A stretch of DNA of 64,000 nucleotides, taken from positions 81,447,001 to 81,511,000 of the forward strand of contig JAJNNQ010000075.1 of the NCBI GenBank assembly GCA_027886175.1, written 5' to 3'. The DNA is from Phylloscopus collybita. Taxonomy: Eukaryota; Chordata; Aves; Passeriformes; Phylloscopidae. Positions 23,400 to 35,607 of the stretch are shown in pieces; within the stretch, counting starts at the first letter, position 1, and each line of letters starts with the position of its first letter. The position numbers and the translations under genes are program-made. The notes beneath the pieces were generated by a model. The model worked only from the letters and a program-made list of their open reading frames with translations. It was not told the DNA's origin and ran no database searches.

Positions 23400-26300
23400 T
23401 CTTTAGTTGTTGTAGCTGATCAAAGAATGGATGGGGGGGGACAAGTCAGATGTGGGTCTCTTTTTTTTCATCCAAAAGAAAGCCAATTATTTCTCTCAAG
23501 GACTCCTTGCATCTGCTTTGACACTCTCTCCCCAAAGGATTTTCTGGATTTTTTTTTTTGCTTGTTTGTTCAGCCATGTTTTCTGGGAAGGGGAAGGGGG
23601 AAGCTGGTTAGCCCCAGAGCTGTCTGAGACAAGACTGAGTGTCTTATTCCCAGGAGAAAGTAATCTGAGCTGTCTCCAGGCAAGGTGGCAATGACCTTAC
23701 TCTCTGCATTGGCCGAGTTGGACCGGCCACCGAGTTTCTTTACCGTTCCCTGCCTCATACATTCCCACCTACTTATGCCTGTGGGAGAGAAGGGGATAAA
23801 AAAAAATCTCATAAAAGCCTGCCTATTCTGCATGCTGCTCCCTGTGGTTTGGGGCAGCCAGAGGTCATACCACACTATCTCTTGTTCATGTCCGTGCCTG
23901 CATGAATTCATTTCAAAGCACCCCTGCTTTGTAAACATCTAAGGAGTAGTATTCCTAGCACATAGATATGAAGGTGAGTCAAAGGGAAGTTACTTGAATA
24001 AGGACATGGTGTACACCAATACCCCTGACACGGGTATTGATCTTAGTGTAAATAAAATAGAGAGAGAAGTAGAAAAAGACTCATAGAAAAAGACACATTA
24101 AATTTACAAGTTATGTGGCCAGTTTAGACTGAAGTAGTACCAGGTCCTGAGCTCTGTGCCACCTACTATGACCTAATGCTTTTGGAGCTGGCCTGACAAA
24201 CTGATCAAGCTCTACAAGAATTCAAGAGAACCTATTTCCTCACTTTCATAGTGTGAAGAGTGCCCTGGCAGATCACAGAGCGGGAATATATAGAGGTAGG
24301 ATCTCTTTCAGGGAGCAAATTTCTTTTGTGAAATTGGTGCTCAATTTAGCTGTCAGGGCTGAAAGGGAAAAAGATGCAGAAGGAACTCTTAAGTCCACCA
24401 GCCACATCTCTTTAAGCAATTCATGCTGTGCCAACCAATTTTATAAAACCCTGTATTTCATCTAAACTCCATTTAAGTCTAAATAATATGAAAGCTCTGC
24501 TGTGGCATTTCCCTCCCCACTGCTGATAATTACCAAGTTATTTCTGCCATAAACAAAGCATGTTCTTCTCTCTGACTTATTATACCTGGTCCCAGAGCAG
24601 TTTGCTTTTAAAAGTACCAGTAAACTGCACTGAAGTCCATAAGGCTGTTTGAACACTTAAGTGTTGTTCTGGATCAAGATGTCAGGACTTGCAGTGAAGT
24701 GTTTACAACTTTGCAATTATTTTCATGGTGACTACAACGTGACTGCCAAATGTTTGTATAATTTGTATCCCTAAATTAGAGACTACACAAAATGGGGATG
24801 GAAAGAAAAGCTGTGTAAGGAATAACCATCATTTCCCACTGATGCCCCTTCATCAGTATAGCCCTGGATCATCTGTACAGCATGGAGAAGGATTCTCTGC
24901 TGTCTGTCAGCTCCCATCAGCAGTTGCAGAGAGGACAGAGTGAACTGGACTGAGATTTTCACTTCCTGGCTGTTTCTGCTGGCATGAATGGGAACTTCCT
25001 TCCTTTGTGCAAGTGTCAGTGTGTGTTGCATCTCTAAAACCAATTCTTAGCTCAGATTCTTCCTCCTGGTGCCTGTGTCTTCAGGTCATCTGCTCTTAAG
25101 AGGAAGTGGAGCATAAGCATCTGAAGAAAAAAGCTGGCCCAGTGTATCATATTTATTAATATTTACAGCCATCAGCACAATTCTGCAGACAATCTAATCT
25201 CAAGCAGCTTTGAAATTCAGTGCTTTTCAGAGCGGTGTTTCCCTTCAGAAGCAGAAGTGTGAACTCTGATTTATAGGAAGGATTTCTGTTCCTCTTGGGA
25301 AAAAAACCCAAAAAAAACCCCAAAAACCAACCAACCAATCAACCAACCAAAAACAAACACAACAAAACAACACAAAAGCAGGCTCCCACTTTTCTCAGCA
25401 CGTAATTTATATTGCTATTAAATGAAATATATTACCATATTGTAACATGTAAGTGTCTCTTTTGCAGGATTTCTGAAGCAGCTCCTCATTAATCCACTGT
25501 AATTCATTTGTCAGATATCTCAAAGCTACCTGGTATCAGACTTACTTTAAGCTATGACAGAGTTTTCCTTAGCAGCAGGTTGTAATTTCAACCAGGCTGG
25601 TAAATGTGAGGTCAGAGGCTGGTTGCTGCAAATCTAGAAGGATAAAATAGGCTGCACATCCTTCTTCCCTGTTGCAATAACATCCTGAGTCCAGGATAAG
25701 CAAAAGTAAATACTGGAATTATGCAGGAAAAACAGGTTTCATCCTCTTGCAATAGTCACTTAATATTGCGTGTTTTGTGTTTATTATAAAAGTATTTATA
25801 TTTGTCAATCTGGAGTTAAAACCAGCCTTCTTGTGATGCAGACACCTCAGGCTCAGATTTGGTTTCGAGCCCTGACCCGAGCAAGTATCTGTTACGTCTC
25901 GGAGGCCGTGGGTCTCTACGGACAGAGCTGCTGGAGCCGTGGTGGTGCCTGGCGGGGTTGCAGTGTTAACAACAGGCATCCTGGCATGGGCAGGCAGGCA
26001 TCCCAGCACTAGGAGCAGCCAGAAAACTTCTGAATGCTGAACTGAGCAAGGCAAGTGCAGAGACTAGCACGTGTGAGCATCTGCAGCTTCAGTAAGTGTT
26101 TGACTGGGGTGAGTTTGGTGCAATCCAAAACAGCGGAGGTCTTGGAGTGAGTGTGCTTTGCTGGAGTCCCAGAGTTAGTGTGCTTTGCTGATGGTGATAG
26201 AAAACTAACAGATTATGGCAGTGGTAGCAGTTTCCAGCTCTGGGAATGGTGGGGTCAGCATAAACTGGAAATACTCAAACAGATGGTGTTCAAGTCCTAT

Positions 26301-26577
26301 TCTTCACTTCCTTCAAAGGTGACATGGTGGAATGTTTGATACTTTTTTATATACACTATTGATGGTAGTGCAGGACTCATGCTTATTGCAGCTTTGTTTC
26401 CAGAATATGTTGCATAAAGGTTAATGAAGACATGCTTTCAGATACCATCCAACTTTCCGTATTCTCCTTCCCTTACAAATTTCTCTTCTTCCAGGGGAAT
26501 GTTTCATACCCGTCTGTTGTTTTATAAGATAATAATTCTTTGCTCAGCTCTGTGCATATTCAAATCATACACTGTTT
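23400..26577. other. Non-coding DNA
   Basis: No gene was recognised. Local items: a CpG-retaining patch at 25872-25960, a 27-bp tandem pair at 26144-26190 sharing 'agtgtgctttgctg', and the A/C tract at 25300-25378. Confidence 0.45.
25300..25378. repeat. A/C low-complexity tract, (CCAA)n-rich
   Basis: Seventy-nine bases with only one T, including several CCAA units and AAAC units. Confidence 0.9.
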
Positions 26578-26665
26578 TAAGTTAGAAAAGACCGCTAAGA
26601 TCACCAAGTCCAAGAGTTAACCCAGCACTGTCAAGTCCATCACTAAACCAGGTCCAGGTGCCATG
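26578..26665 (-). mobile_element. CR1 LINE 3'-end fragment
   Basis: The plus strand reads 'ttagaaaagaccgctaagat', 'caccaagtccaagagttaac', 'cactaaaccaggtccaggtg', which follows the antisense 3' region of a CR1 subfamily (usual form: ttggaaaagacctctaagatcaccaagtcc ... cactaaaccatgtcc). About 90 bp remain. Minus orientation. Confidence 0.75.
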
Positions 26666-26882
26666 TTGCCTCAGGAAGGAGAAGGCACATCAGGAAGCCA
26701 AAAGTTCAGAAGACATTGGTGTGTTGGAAGTAGGTGTTTGTCCATACACAGTGGGGACAAACTATGTCCCCATATCACAAGGCTGGATGAGCTCGCAATT
26801 GCTGTATTACCATCGACTCCAAGCTGCCCAAAATAAATCAAAGAGATCAAGCAGAATTCATCAGCAAACTGGGATAAGATGA

Positions 26883-27012
26883 ATTATCACAAAATATTCT
26901 TTGTTGGAAAGGATCCATAAGGATCCTTGAGTCCAGCTCTTTAGTGAATAGCCCTTACAGGGATTGAACCCGCAACCTTGGCATTATTAACACCATGCTC
27001 CAACCAAATAAT
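26883..27012 (-). mobile_element. SINE with tRNA-Ile-like head and CR1-like tail
   Basis: On the minus strand the 5' part resembles a tRNA-Ile(AAT) gene: 'gagcatggtgttaataatgc' corresponds to the D-arm/anticodon region with AAT in the loop, and GGTTCAATCC (plus 26961-26970) is an intact RNA polymerase III B box. The A box (about 26998-27012) is degraded. Downstream, the tail ('gagctggactcaaggatcct', 'ccaacaaagaatattttgtg') resembles CR1 3' ends, which would let CR1 reverse transcriptase mobilise it. This architecture matches SINEs described from zebra finch and other passerines (TguSINE1 type). It is a decayed copy, not a functional tRNA gene, because the acceptor stem is lost. Confidence 0.75.
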
Positions 27013-28366
27013 TGAACTGAACCATTAGAAATAAGTTGCTAATGTAAGCAAGATTAACTTGATGTGCTGCCTGAAATGAGATGTTAGAGATGATAGGGAA
27101 GAGAGAAAACTTTTCATTTAGATGGAAACAGGACTGATTAATTAAGCAGTAATGAACGAGGAACCTTGCCTTGAATTGATATGAGGCTTGCAGTGCTAAT
27201 TTAACACAAAATACAGCTCCCAATTTGTTATTAAATTAAAATGGCTTTTAAAATTGTTTACTTTTTTTTTACTTTCCTGCTTCTGTGTGGCAAAATGATT
27301 ATTCTGGCTAGTTAGAGAAACCAATCAGAGCAGCAGAAAGTGTAGGTTGAAAGAGGAAAGATTGTTCTGTTGTGTAATTAAGAAATATACACTAATATCC
27401 ATGACATCATGAATAAGCACTTCAAAGTAGTGAGTATGCTCTGTATTGCATAATAAATGAAACAATTAGTATGCTAACAAGCTGCTGTGGACATCCACTA
27501 AAAAGACATCACACTTCAGGAAATGACTGTTTCTTTTTTTTTTTACTCTAAAGATCTGCTCACCTGACTGACTAATAGTATTAAGAAATTACGAGGAAGA
27601 AACATTCTTCCTTTTCGTCCTTTCCCCTTTTCTTGAAATTTTCAAAGCAGTTTTAATTTCAGAGACTTTATGGTTACTCCATACAAAGGAACTTTTTCTA
27701 CCCCAGTCAAATTATATGGTGGAAGTGTGAGATATTGTGTGCGATACACAAATCCTATGGAACAAGAATGAAAATAACCTTGTAGCGACATTGCTTTTTT
27801 TAGTCTCAAACAAAATACATTCTTGACAGGAATGATTCCTTGTAATTTATCGTAGGATAGCTCAACAGTAGCAATTTGTCATGCGTAGTTATGTAATTTG
27901 ATGGGTTCATTTCTTAAATGAATTATGGATTATGGATTACCTCTGTATATCAACAACAGAGCTGTATCTTTTATGTAAATATTCCCTCAACTTTTCCTTC
28001 CTCTTCCAATCCATTTTCCGTCATACAGAGATGACTTTTTTCCATCTAATCTTTCAACTAATAAGGTGTTTAATAATTTAGGAACCTAAAAAATGAGCAT
28101 ATTTCAAAGGAGTTAGTATCAATGGTAGTGTAAGAGCCTCAGGCTACAAAAAAGTGGATGAGGTTACCAAAGTTTTAGAGTCAGGATCCCAACTGTCTTT
28201 CTGCTTCAGGCAGCTATTTTATTAAAGTTGGTATTAAACAACACTGCCTAAGGTCTGATTAACAATTTATGACTTCCTAAGAAGGATGAACAGAAGCCTA
28301 TCATTTTTATATTTAAATCTTGATTTGCATCTAAGAGAAAACATACCCAGGTTTATATTTTCATTG

Positions 28367-28396
28367 TTTATTATTATTATTTTTATTATTATTATT
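28367..28396. repeat. (TTA)n microsatellite
   Basis: About ten TTA units with one TTTTA interruption. Confidence 0.9.
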
Positions 28397-31300
28397 GCTG
28401 CCTCTGAAATGTTGCTTATATGAATATTGCAGGCACCAATTTGTTGTGGTGATCTGTTGGTACCTCATCCCCTCACATGTGTCAGAGGGACAACTTGCTT
28501 CTTGCAACCTGTGATGGGCTTGATCCTGCAAAGTGATGGCTTTTGTCTCCTGCTGGGCTCAGTTGCTCTTCACTGTCCCTGAAGTCCATTGGGACAGAGG
28601 GTGATCTGCCATTGGCAGTCAGGCTGAGATCTGCAAGACCAGGAGCTGAATGTTGTCCAGCTAACATTCCTTGTACAGGACCAGGGCTCTCCTGACATAC
28701 CTTCCCAGAGGGGAATTTTCCTGTTTGGCATTTGCTTTGTACAGCCAGTAGCAACTCAGTCCCAGTGTCTCAGTTTTTTATAAGCCTCCCAGTCCTGCTT
28801 ATGAGGTTGCTTCTGGGCTGTCACTGCTAGGAGAGAAGCAGAGGGTGATACTGCTACTGTGTTCTGGGATGCAACAGAGCAGGAGCTGATGCTCTTTGCT
28901 CTTACAGAGGCAGCTCAGAAAGAAGCATGCTACCAGGTGGGAAAGGGATGAGGAGTAGATACCTAAATCTGCTGGCCAAACTTTGCTCACTCTCCTGTAC
29001 AAGGAATCAGGCCAAAGAATGCAGTTTAGTGGAACAGAGTGGAATTTATTTTACTTCTGGCTAAGATATTTTTGATTTGTTTTGTTTTAATGTTCAAATA
29101 GAAAATAATAACACTGACCTGTTCTGTTACCTCTTTTCAAACTGTCCTAATTCAGCCATTGACTGTCTTTTCCAGTTGCTTTAGAAAATTGTGTGGCTCT
29201 TTTGTTTTTTTTTCTTCCCCTTGTGTATTTCCATTTCTGATACTCTTCAGTGAATTTAACGCTCATTTCACTAAGGGCTGGATGTCGTGGTCATAACGTG
29301 GGAAAAGATTGTCAGCTAGGGGCTATGAGCTCCACTGGCTCACAGCAAGGGAGACATTATTTTGGTTTTCCTAAGCTTCTCTAGTCAGTAAGACACTAAA
29401 AGGCTCTGCAGAAATGTTGATATTTAAGGATCTTCATTAATTTATTTAAACTCTCAGCATGTCCATGGTTTTCCTTATAATCAATAGAATGTTTTTTGTC
29501 ATGGTCTTAAGGGCTTTTAAGTTTCAAAATATTAGAGCCGTAATCTGAAAACTGCTGGTTCTTGAGAGCAAAAACAAGCATTACCACATTCGCAGAAAGA
29601 TGTCTCATTTTCCTGGCTTTTCAGGATGTGCTAAACTGAATTTAAGTTTTAGGGCTGCATTCATATTTCAATAATCTTCTGTTAGAAAGACTCCAAGAAC
29701 TGCAGTCAGAATATTTTTTTGTGACGCTTGCCTTCAGCCTGTGCTTTTGGGTCGTTATTGACAGAGGGATTTAAACAAATGCTCAAAAGATTGTGCTGAA
29801 TCAGGGATCAGTACCTGTGAGGGGTAAGCCCCTTAGATGCTGGATTAACAACACTCAAGGTTTCTGGCTTATTCTTCAGTTCTGACTAAAATTTTATGCA
29901 GTCATATTCTCACTCAAAAGAGGATATATAAACAAATATTATTCCATTGACTTCCAAGGAGCTGTAATGATAAATATGAGCTGAAAAACCAGACCAAGGA
30001 AGCAGAAGAAAATGCATGAATAAATTATCAACAGTGGACATGCCCAGCAACTTAGAGCAGTCAGCTCTCCCCACTTTCTCTTCTCTTCTCTCTCTCCTAT
30101 TAAAAAATCCTCAGTGATGTACTCAGAGAGCAGGAGCAATATCATGGGACTTTTGTGGCTAGAGACACAGAAATCAACAGTGCGAGTGGATAGTTCACAC
30201 TTAATCTGTGTGCTGAATTAGTTATCAGAATTATTCTACAGCAACACGTATTTATTTGTATGACATTAATGTCCACAGGTCCCAATTGTGGGAAGCGGTG
30301 CTCTAACCTAATAGAGTCCCAGCTGGCAAATATGTTCAGAGAAATCAGTCTTAGCTGCAGGATTATTTGACCAAAATATGGCTAACTTCACAGGAAATTA
30401 TGTTAGAAGAGCGTGGTTAAAGCAAGTTCTAGCCCATAATAGATGTGTAAGTTAAACATGTCAGCTACATTTTTGTCCAATTAAAGCATACTTATTAAAA
30501 AAGATAGCTGAATACCTGCTGTAGCCACTGGAATGGTTTTAAAGTCTTCTGTGCACAGAATTTGCAGGTGAGGTCAGTGTGATTTTTTACTCACAAATAT
30601 GGCTTCCTGCTTCCCTCAAATGAATTAGAACGAAGTAGAAAAAAAATCAGGTCTGACCATAACACACAAGAATGTCTTATGTCTAGGAACAGCTTGGTAT
30701 CAGGCATAACACAGAATGTCACAATTCTTTAAAGAAAACAGCAGAAAGAGGTAAGAAATAAGTGAGGTACAAAATATTTGTTGGGAGTCGCAGGAGACCA
30801 TACCATGCTACTTCAGTTGTCTTCAGGATAAATTGTGCTCTGAGAACAGCACATCTTTCCCCCTGTATTTGTGGGTAGGACTGTTGCCAGGAAAACGACC
30901 TCTTCTTTAAGCTTTGATTTTCATTTTATTCCTTTTCTGTGACTACACTGTCGGAACTACATAAGCCGCTCCACCTTGGTCAATAGCTATTTTGTGGTTA
31001 TCCCAGGTTGCATTCTGCTGCAAGGTCAACAGAGTTTGGAGGGAAAGGTTGTCTGTGTCATGACAGTTTCCAGATATGGATATGGTGTATCTGTCAAAAG
31101 AACTGCTAGATGAAAACAGTCTGTCAGCACCTGCTTTGTAAACACCTTTTAACATCTGCTTTTGGATGCTCGTTACTAGTTGATTTCCACCACACAACGG
31201 TGCTCTAAAATGTTCTCATGTGGACATCCTTTCCAGAAGAACATGTGGATATCAGCTTCCAGTGGAGTGCCAGCTAGCCTGAATACAAACATAAAACCAA

Positions 31301-31653
31301 GTACCTTCCTGTTTTGAAAGTTTGAAAGCAAATCGGCTCATCTTGACATGACTGAATGAGGGAAATATATAAAGTTGTGATCTCTTAACATCTGCTCCTG
31401 CCTTATTTTCTGAATCTCTTCAGAATGAGCAGACACCCAACCCTGCATTCATACACCAGCTTTAACTGGGTTACTGGTATTCTGCACTTTTCTGCTTGAG
31501 TCTTTCTGTGGCTTCAACCTAGCTCTGAAATGTGTCCCTCCAGGTTAGCTTGCATAAACATAAAGCCCCAAATTAGCATTGCAAGCAACCATTGCCCTCA
31601 AAAACCAGTAGTTTTTCTGTGCTCAGTGCATATTTGCCATCTGCTAATGCATT

Positions 31654-31680
31654 AAAAAAAAAAAAAAAGGAAAAAAAAAA
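31654..31680. repeat. Poly(A) tract A15-GG-A10
   Basis: Simple A-run broken only by GG. No retroposed body was identified next to it. Confidence 0.9.
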
Positions 31681-33205
31681 TCTTGGCCAAGTCCTTAATT
31701 TGGAGTAAATCCTTGTCTAACTCTAGTAACTTTAAGGAACTGTCATTGCATCTACCAGCTAATGAACAGGCCTCTGTGACTGCAAAGCAGAGGATGCTTT
31801 GGATCATTTGGGCTATGCATTGTTTCTGCCTGCCTGAAAGGATGCCAAGAAAATTGAATGCATTTTCACAGAGGCAGCCTTCTGGTTGTTGTCCACTGTG
31901 CAGAACGGGGTGTGTACCTATACTCTGCACTTCTGTACTGCTTGGCTCTAGGCACAGCTCACATACCTATGTGATATAAATACTCAGCTTTGCTTTCTCA
32001 GCTCTAACCCTTCCCATGCAAAGTCAGAAGCGTGGACACTGTGCCAAAAATAGGATGCTGAATCCTAGCTCCTTGCAGAAATGATCTCTTTAAAAGCCGC
32101 AAGCAAAGAGGGAAAATGACCTGGAACTATAAAGGATATTTTGGTTGTCTGATGGATTTTTTTCTTCTATCAGAAAAAAAAAAAAAAAGCCCCAAACACA
32201 ATTAAAAGAATAAAATTATAACACCGGTTCTTGTAGACACAGGAAGGAGCATTTTACCCTGAATCCTGGTCAGGACAAGTAGTGTGTGACTGCCTGGCTT
32301 GTGCTACGCCATTACTATTCAGGCCACTGGCACTGGAAAGAAATACACAACGTCAACACAAGAAATGTAGAAGGGTAAGAATTTGTAGAGAATATGATTG
32401 CATTTTACAAATATCTATCTGATTGTATCTAAAATTTTGTCTATTTTCAAAAAGAAAAAGAGAGATTCCTAGATTTTTTATCTTTTTTTCCCCACAGTAT
32501 GATGGATTGAGAAATCCCTTTGGGACAGCAATACTTTTGGACAGAATAAAATACTCTCCAAAAGTTTTTAAATAATGCTACCTGGACAGGATAGTTTAGT
32601 AAGAGTGTTTTAAAAGGCCTCACAATTCTGCATCTTTATTTCACAGCTCGCCCTCACGTGCCTGTCTCTTTCAATAAAGTGTTACTTTGCCATTGAGAGT
32701 ACCTGGCTTGCTGGCTGGTGTCACACATCTTTCAGTATTTTGATACCAATGTGTTTGTTATTCCTCAGGGGATTGGCAAGCAAACGGGTGTTTGAAAGCC
32801 CTCTACCTTCAAGGCCCCTACTCGAACCCCATCTAGAGCAGATGCCAGCAGTCAAAAGCACCATTAGTACCACCTAATGGCTCTTCACAGGACTGTGCAA
32901 GCAAAACAAGGGTTTTATTCCCTTTCATACAAAAAAAAAAAAAAAAGATAAATAGTGGTGGATTGTACTAATAGCATCATCTGTTGAGAACTTCAGTGGC
33001 AGTGGCCCATGAACCAGAAGCAGAAGTGGCGTGCAGGATGACACTGCCAAGTGATCTCTAGACTCCTTGGTGAGGTGGGCTGAATAAACTCTCATTGCTG
33101 GTGCTTGTTCATTATCTGTTCTGTGGCCAAATAAACCTTCAGCCTCTGAAGCTAACAGTGTCTACACTGCAGAAATATTGCACCAATAAAAAGATTTAAA
33201 AGGGG

Positions 33206-33222
33206 AAAAAAAAAAAAAAAAA
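33206..33222. repeat. A17 homopolymer
   Basis: Uninterrupted A run following 'ttaaaagggg'. No adjoining retroposon was recognised. Confidence 0.9.
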
Positions 33223-33824
33223 GCACTCTAAGGCAGCTGATTTATCATGGGAAAATGTCCTGTACTTTTTGAGCCCCTGAGTTGCTCAAAGAGCCTGTGG
33301 TCTGTGTTTTCTCATATCTGCAGAGAACTACAGGGGAGTCTGTAATCTCAGTGTGGAATTCACTTGTCTCACATTCTAGTCATGCAGTGAAAGACCTGCA
33401 GTATATAAATATATACCTGATGCATTTAGGCTACATTTCTGAATTGTAGAACTTTGACTTGTGATATCTCCTCTGATGGAGGAGGAACAGTAAAGGAGCA
33501 CAAAAGATACAGTTTTGCAACCACCCATTAAAGACCACTTTTTAAAGAAGGAACTGGATAACTCGAGATTTGAGTGTCAGCGCCCTTCCTTTCATGAGTG
33601 ATCTCATGCTGAGTTCATTTTTTTTTCCCTAAAGTGCATTTTATCACTGCCTTTTAAGGTCTTTATACCCCAGAGCAGATCACTTGCAAGTTTACAGTGG
33701 AAAATTATTTCATGAAGCTGGTGATGACTCACTGGAATAGGTATTTGCAGACCTGGACACTGGGGTTTGAAGATTGTCTGAGTGTGCAAGCTTCTTAGAT
33801 ATGCCCCCTAACAGAAGCACAGGC

Positions 33825-33828
<4 letters not shown>

Positions 33829-33875
<47 letters not shown>
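33829..33875. repeat. A47 homopolymer
   Basis: Forty-seven consecutive A, the longest homopolymer in the window. It may be a retroposition tail (an AATAAA-like signal is not seen just upstream) or an expansion. Assembly length is unreliable at such runs. Confidence 0.9.
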
Positions 33876-33877
<2 letters not shown>

Positions 33878-35585
33878 CTATATGGCATGTAATTTTAAGT
33901 AGAACTGATTTTTGCCCTCACACAAATAGATGTATATGCATCTAGAATGCATGTATCTATTCATCCCATACAGATACCTTTTTCTTCCAAGTCAGATCTA
34001 AAACTCAGCCTGAATTTTCAGTTAATCAGACAAGAATCAGTATTCTTCCAAGGAAAAAGCAAAGCCAAACCCAGTGAAATTTATAACAGGACATGATCCT
34101 GTTTTCTGTCATTTAGATTGTCTGGCCAAATGACAGGACCTACAATCACTCTTAGTTAAATTGAATTATTGGTCCTCCCTCTCCACTGGAGATTCTGGTG
34201 ACATTTTCAGTGGGCTCCTATGAGTTTGCAAGGCTGAGATTTTAACTCATAGATTTTAAGGAAATTGTCAGCTTATGTGACTAGAATTAATGAATATTTT
34301 ATATTTTAGGGGTTTGGTTGTATTTCTGTTTTCTTAAAATTTATTGTATATGTCACTCCTTGTTGTCCACTCTTAGCATTGATTTCCTTAAAGCTCTGAC
34401 CTGTTAAGGTAAGGGTGTTATTGTACATGGATTTTACTAAAAAAGTTAAATCTGTACCTCTTGCATGTGAAGAAGGCCTTGAAAACATGAAGTCTACCAA
34501 AGGAAAAAATATAAAAGAACAATTTTAAATTATTTTTAAGTCATTCCAGCTTACAATTAATTTGGAGACTCAAGGTTGGCAATACAGTAAATTTCACTGC
34601 AAACATTCATAACTCCCTTGATAACTAGTTGCTTGTTACATAAGATAATATGAGAGATAAGCAAACTTATCTTTATCTCTCAGCTTTCTGGAGCAAGGCA
34701 TATTTCAGGACTCCTCTTTTCAATTTCTGTGGTCTCACTAGTTCACCCATGTGCAGCCTGGGCAAAAACACGGGGATGCCTTTGTCACAAGTATCTAAAT
34801 AAAGCAGAAATGTATTAAGTAAAGGTGAAGGATAATGACTGTAACACTTAACACTTTCATGTTCCTCTGTGTCCAAGTGTTTCACAAGCAAGAACTAATT
34901 ACAATACATTCAGTAATAATGGCATGTTTAAAGAGATGTTAAACTGTGCTCTTCTTGAAATAAACTGCTGTGCTGGGAAAGGAAATCACTAGATTACAAG
35001 ACAGAAGGCAGCATCTTTAGGATAAACCCTCTGTAACCTTATGCACCCAGGTCCCTCCTATGAGATGGCACACATCCACATTTCCCCACTAACACCCACT
35101 CAGGAGAGGTTTGTATCTTGCCTGCATTGCCTTTGCTTCAGATTTGATAGTGCAAAGGGGCTGCAGGGATACAGGAACTTCTGCCTTTGTCTGTTTGTGA
35201 TAGGACACAGAAAAAGGGTTGGGAAAACATTTTAATGGCCACGGCTTTAAAGAAAGCCGACTAACCCCTAAAGCATTTTTAGTTACATATTGCAGAGCAA
35301 GAAAAAAAAAAAACAATCTCTGCTACTCTGCTGTACTGCTGTAGCAGAGTCATCCTGTGTTTTCTCCTTGAAGTATGTGATGTCACCAAAAATTGATTAC
35401 TTGGGCAAAAAGAAATAGGATTGCAGGGAAAAAAGAGATTTGTTATATTAACCTGATTATACCTTCAGGTACTAGATAACCTTATGCTTTATCTTCTGGA
35501 AAAAAAAGATAGCCTTCTTAAACACTTAAAAATTTCCCATTTTCAATGAGATGTCTAGAAACAAAGTAAAAACATAATCTCTCTC

Positions 35586-35607
35586 TTTTTTTTTTTTTTT
35601 TTTTTTT
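35586..35607. repeat. T22 homopolymer
   Basis: Run of 22 T preceded by a CT-rich stretch. Confidence 0.9.

Noticed and set aside
25719..26054. Possible secreted small protein on the minus strand (hydrophobic start, then Thr-rich)
   Set aside because: The apparent start codon is TTG with a TAG four codons upstream. The first ATG lies after the hydrophobic segment, so there is no encoded signal peptide without an unseen upstream exon.
26940..27012. Functional tRNA-Ile gene
   Set aside because: The B box and anticodon-like loop are present, but the acceptor stem and A box are degraded and a CR1-like tail is attached. It is a SINE.
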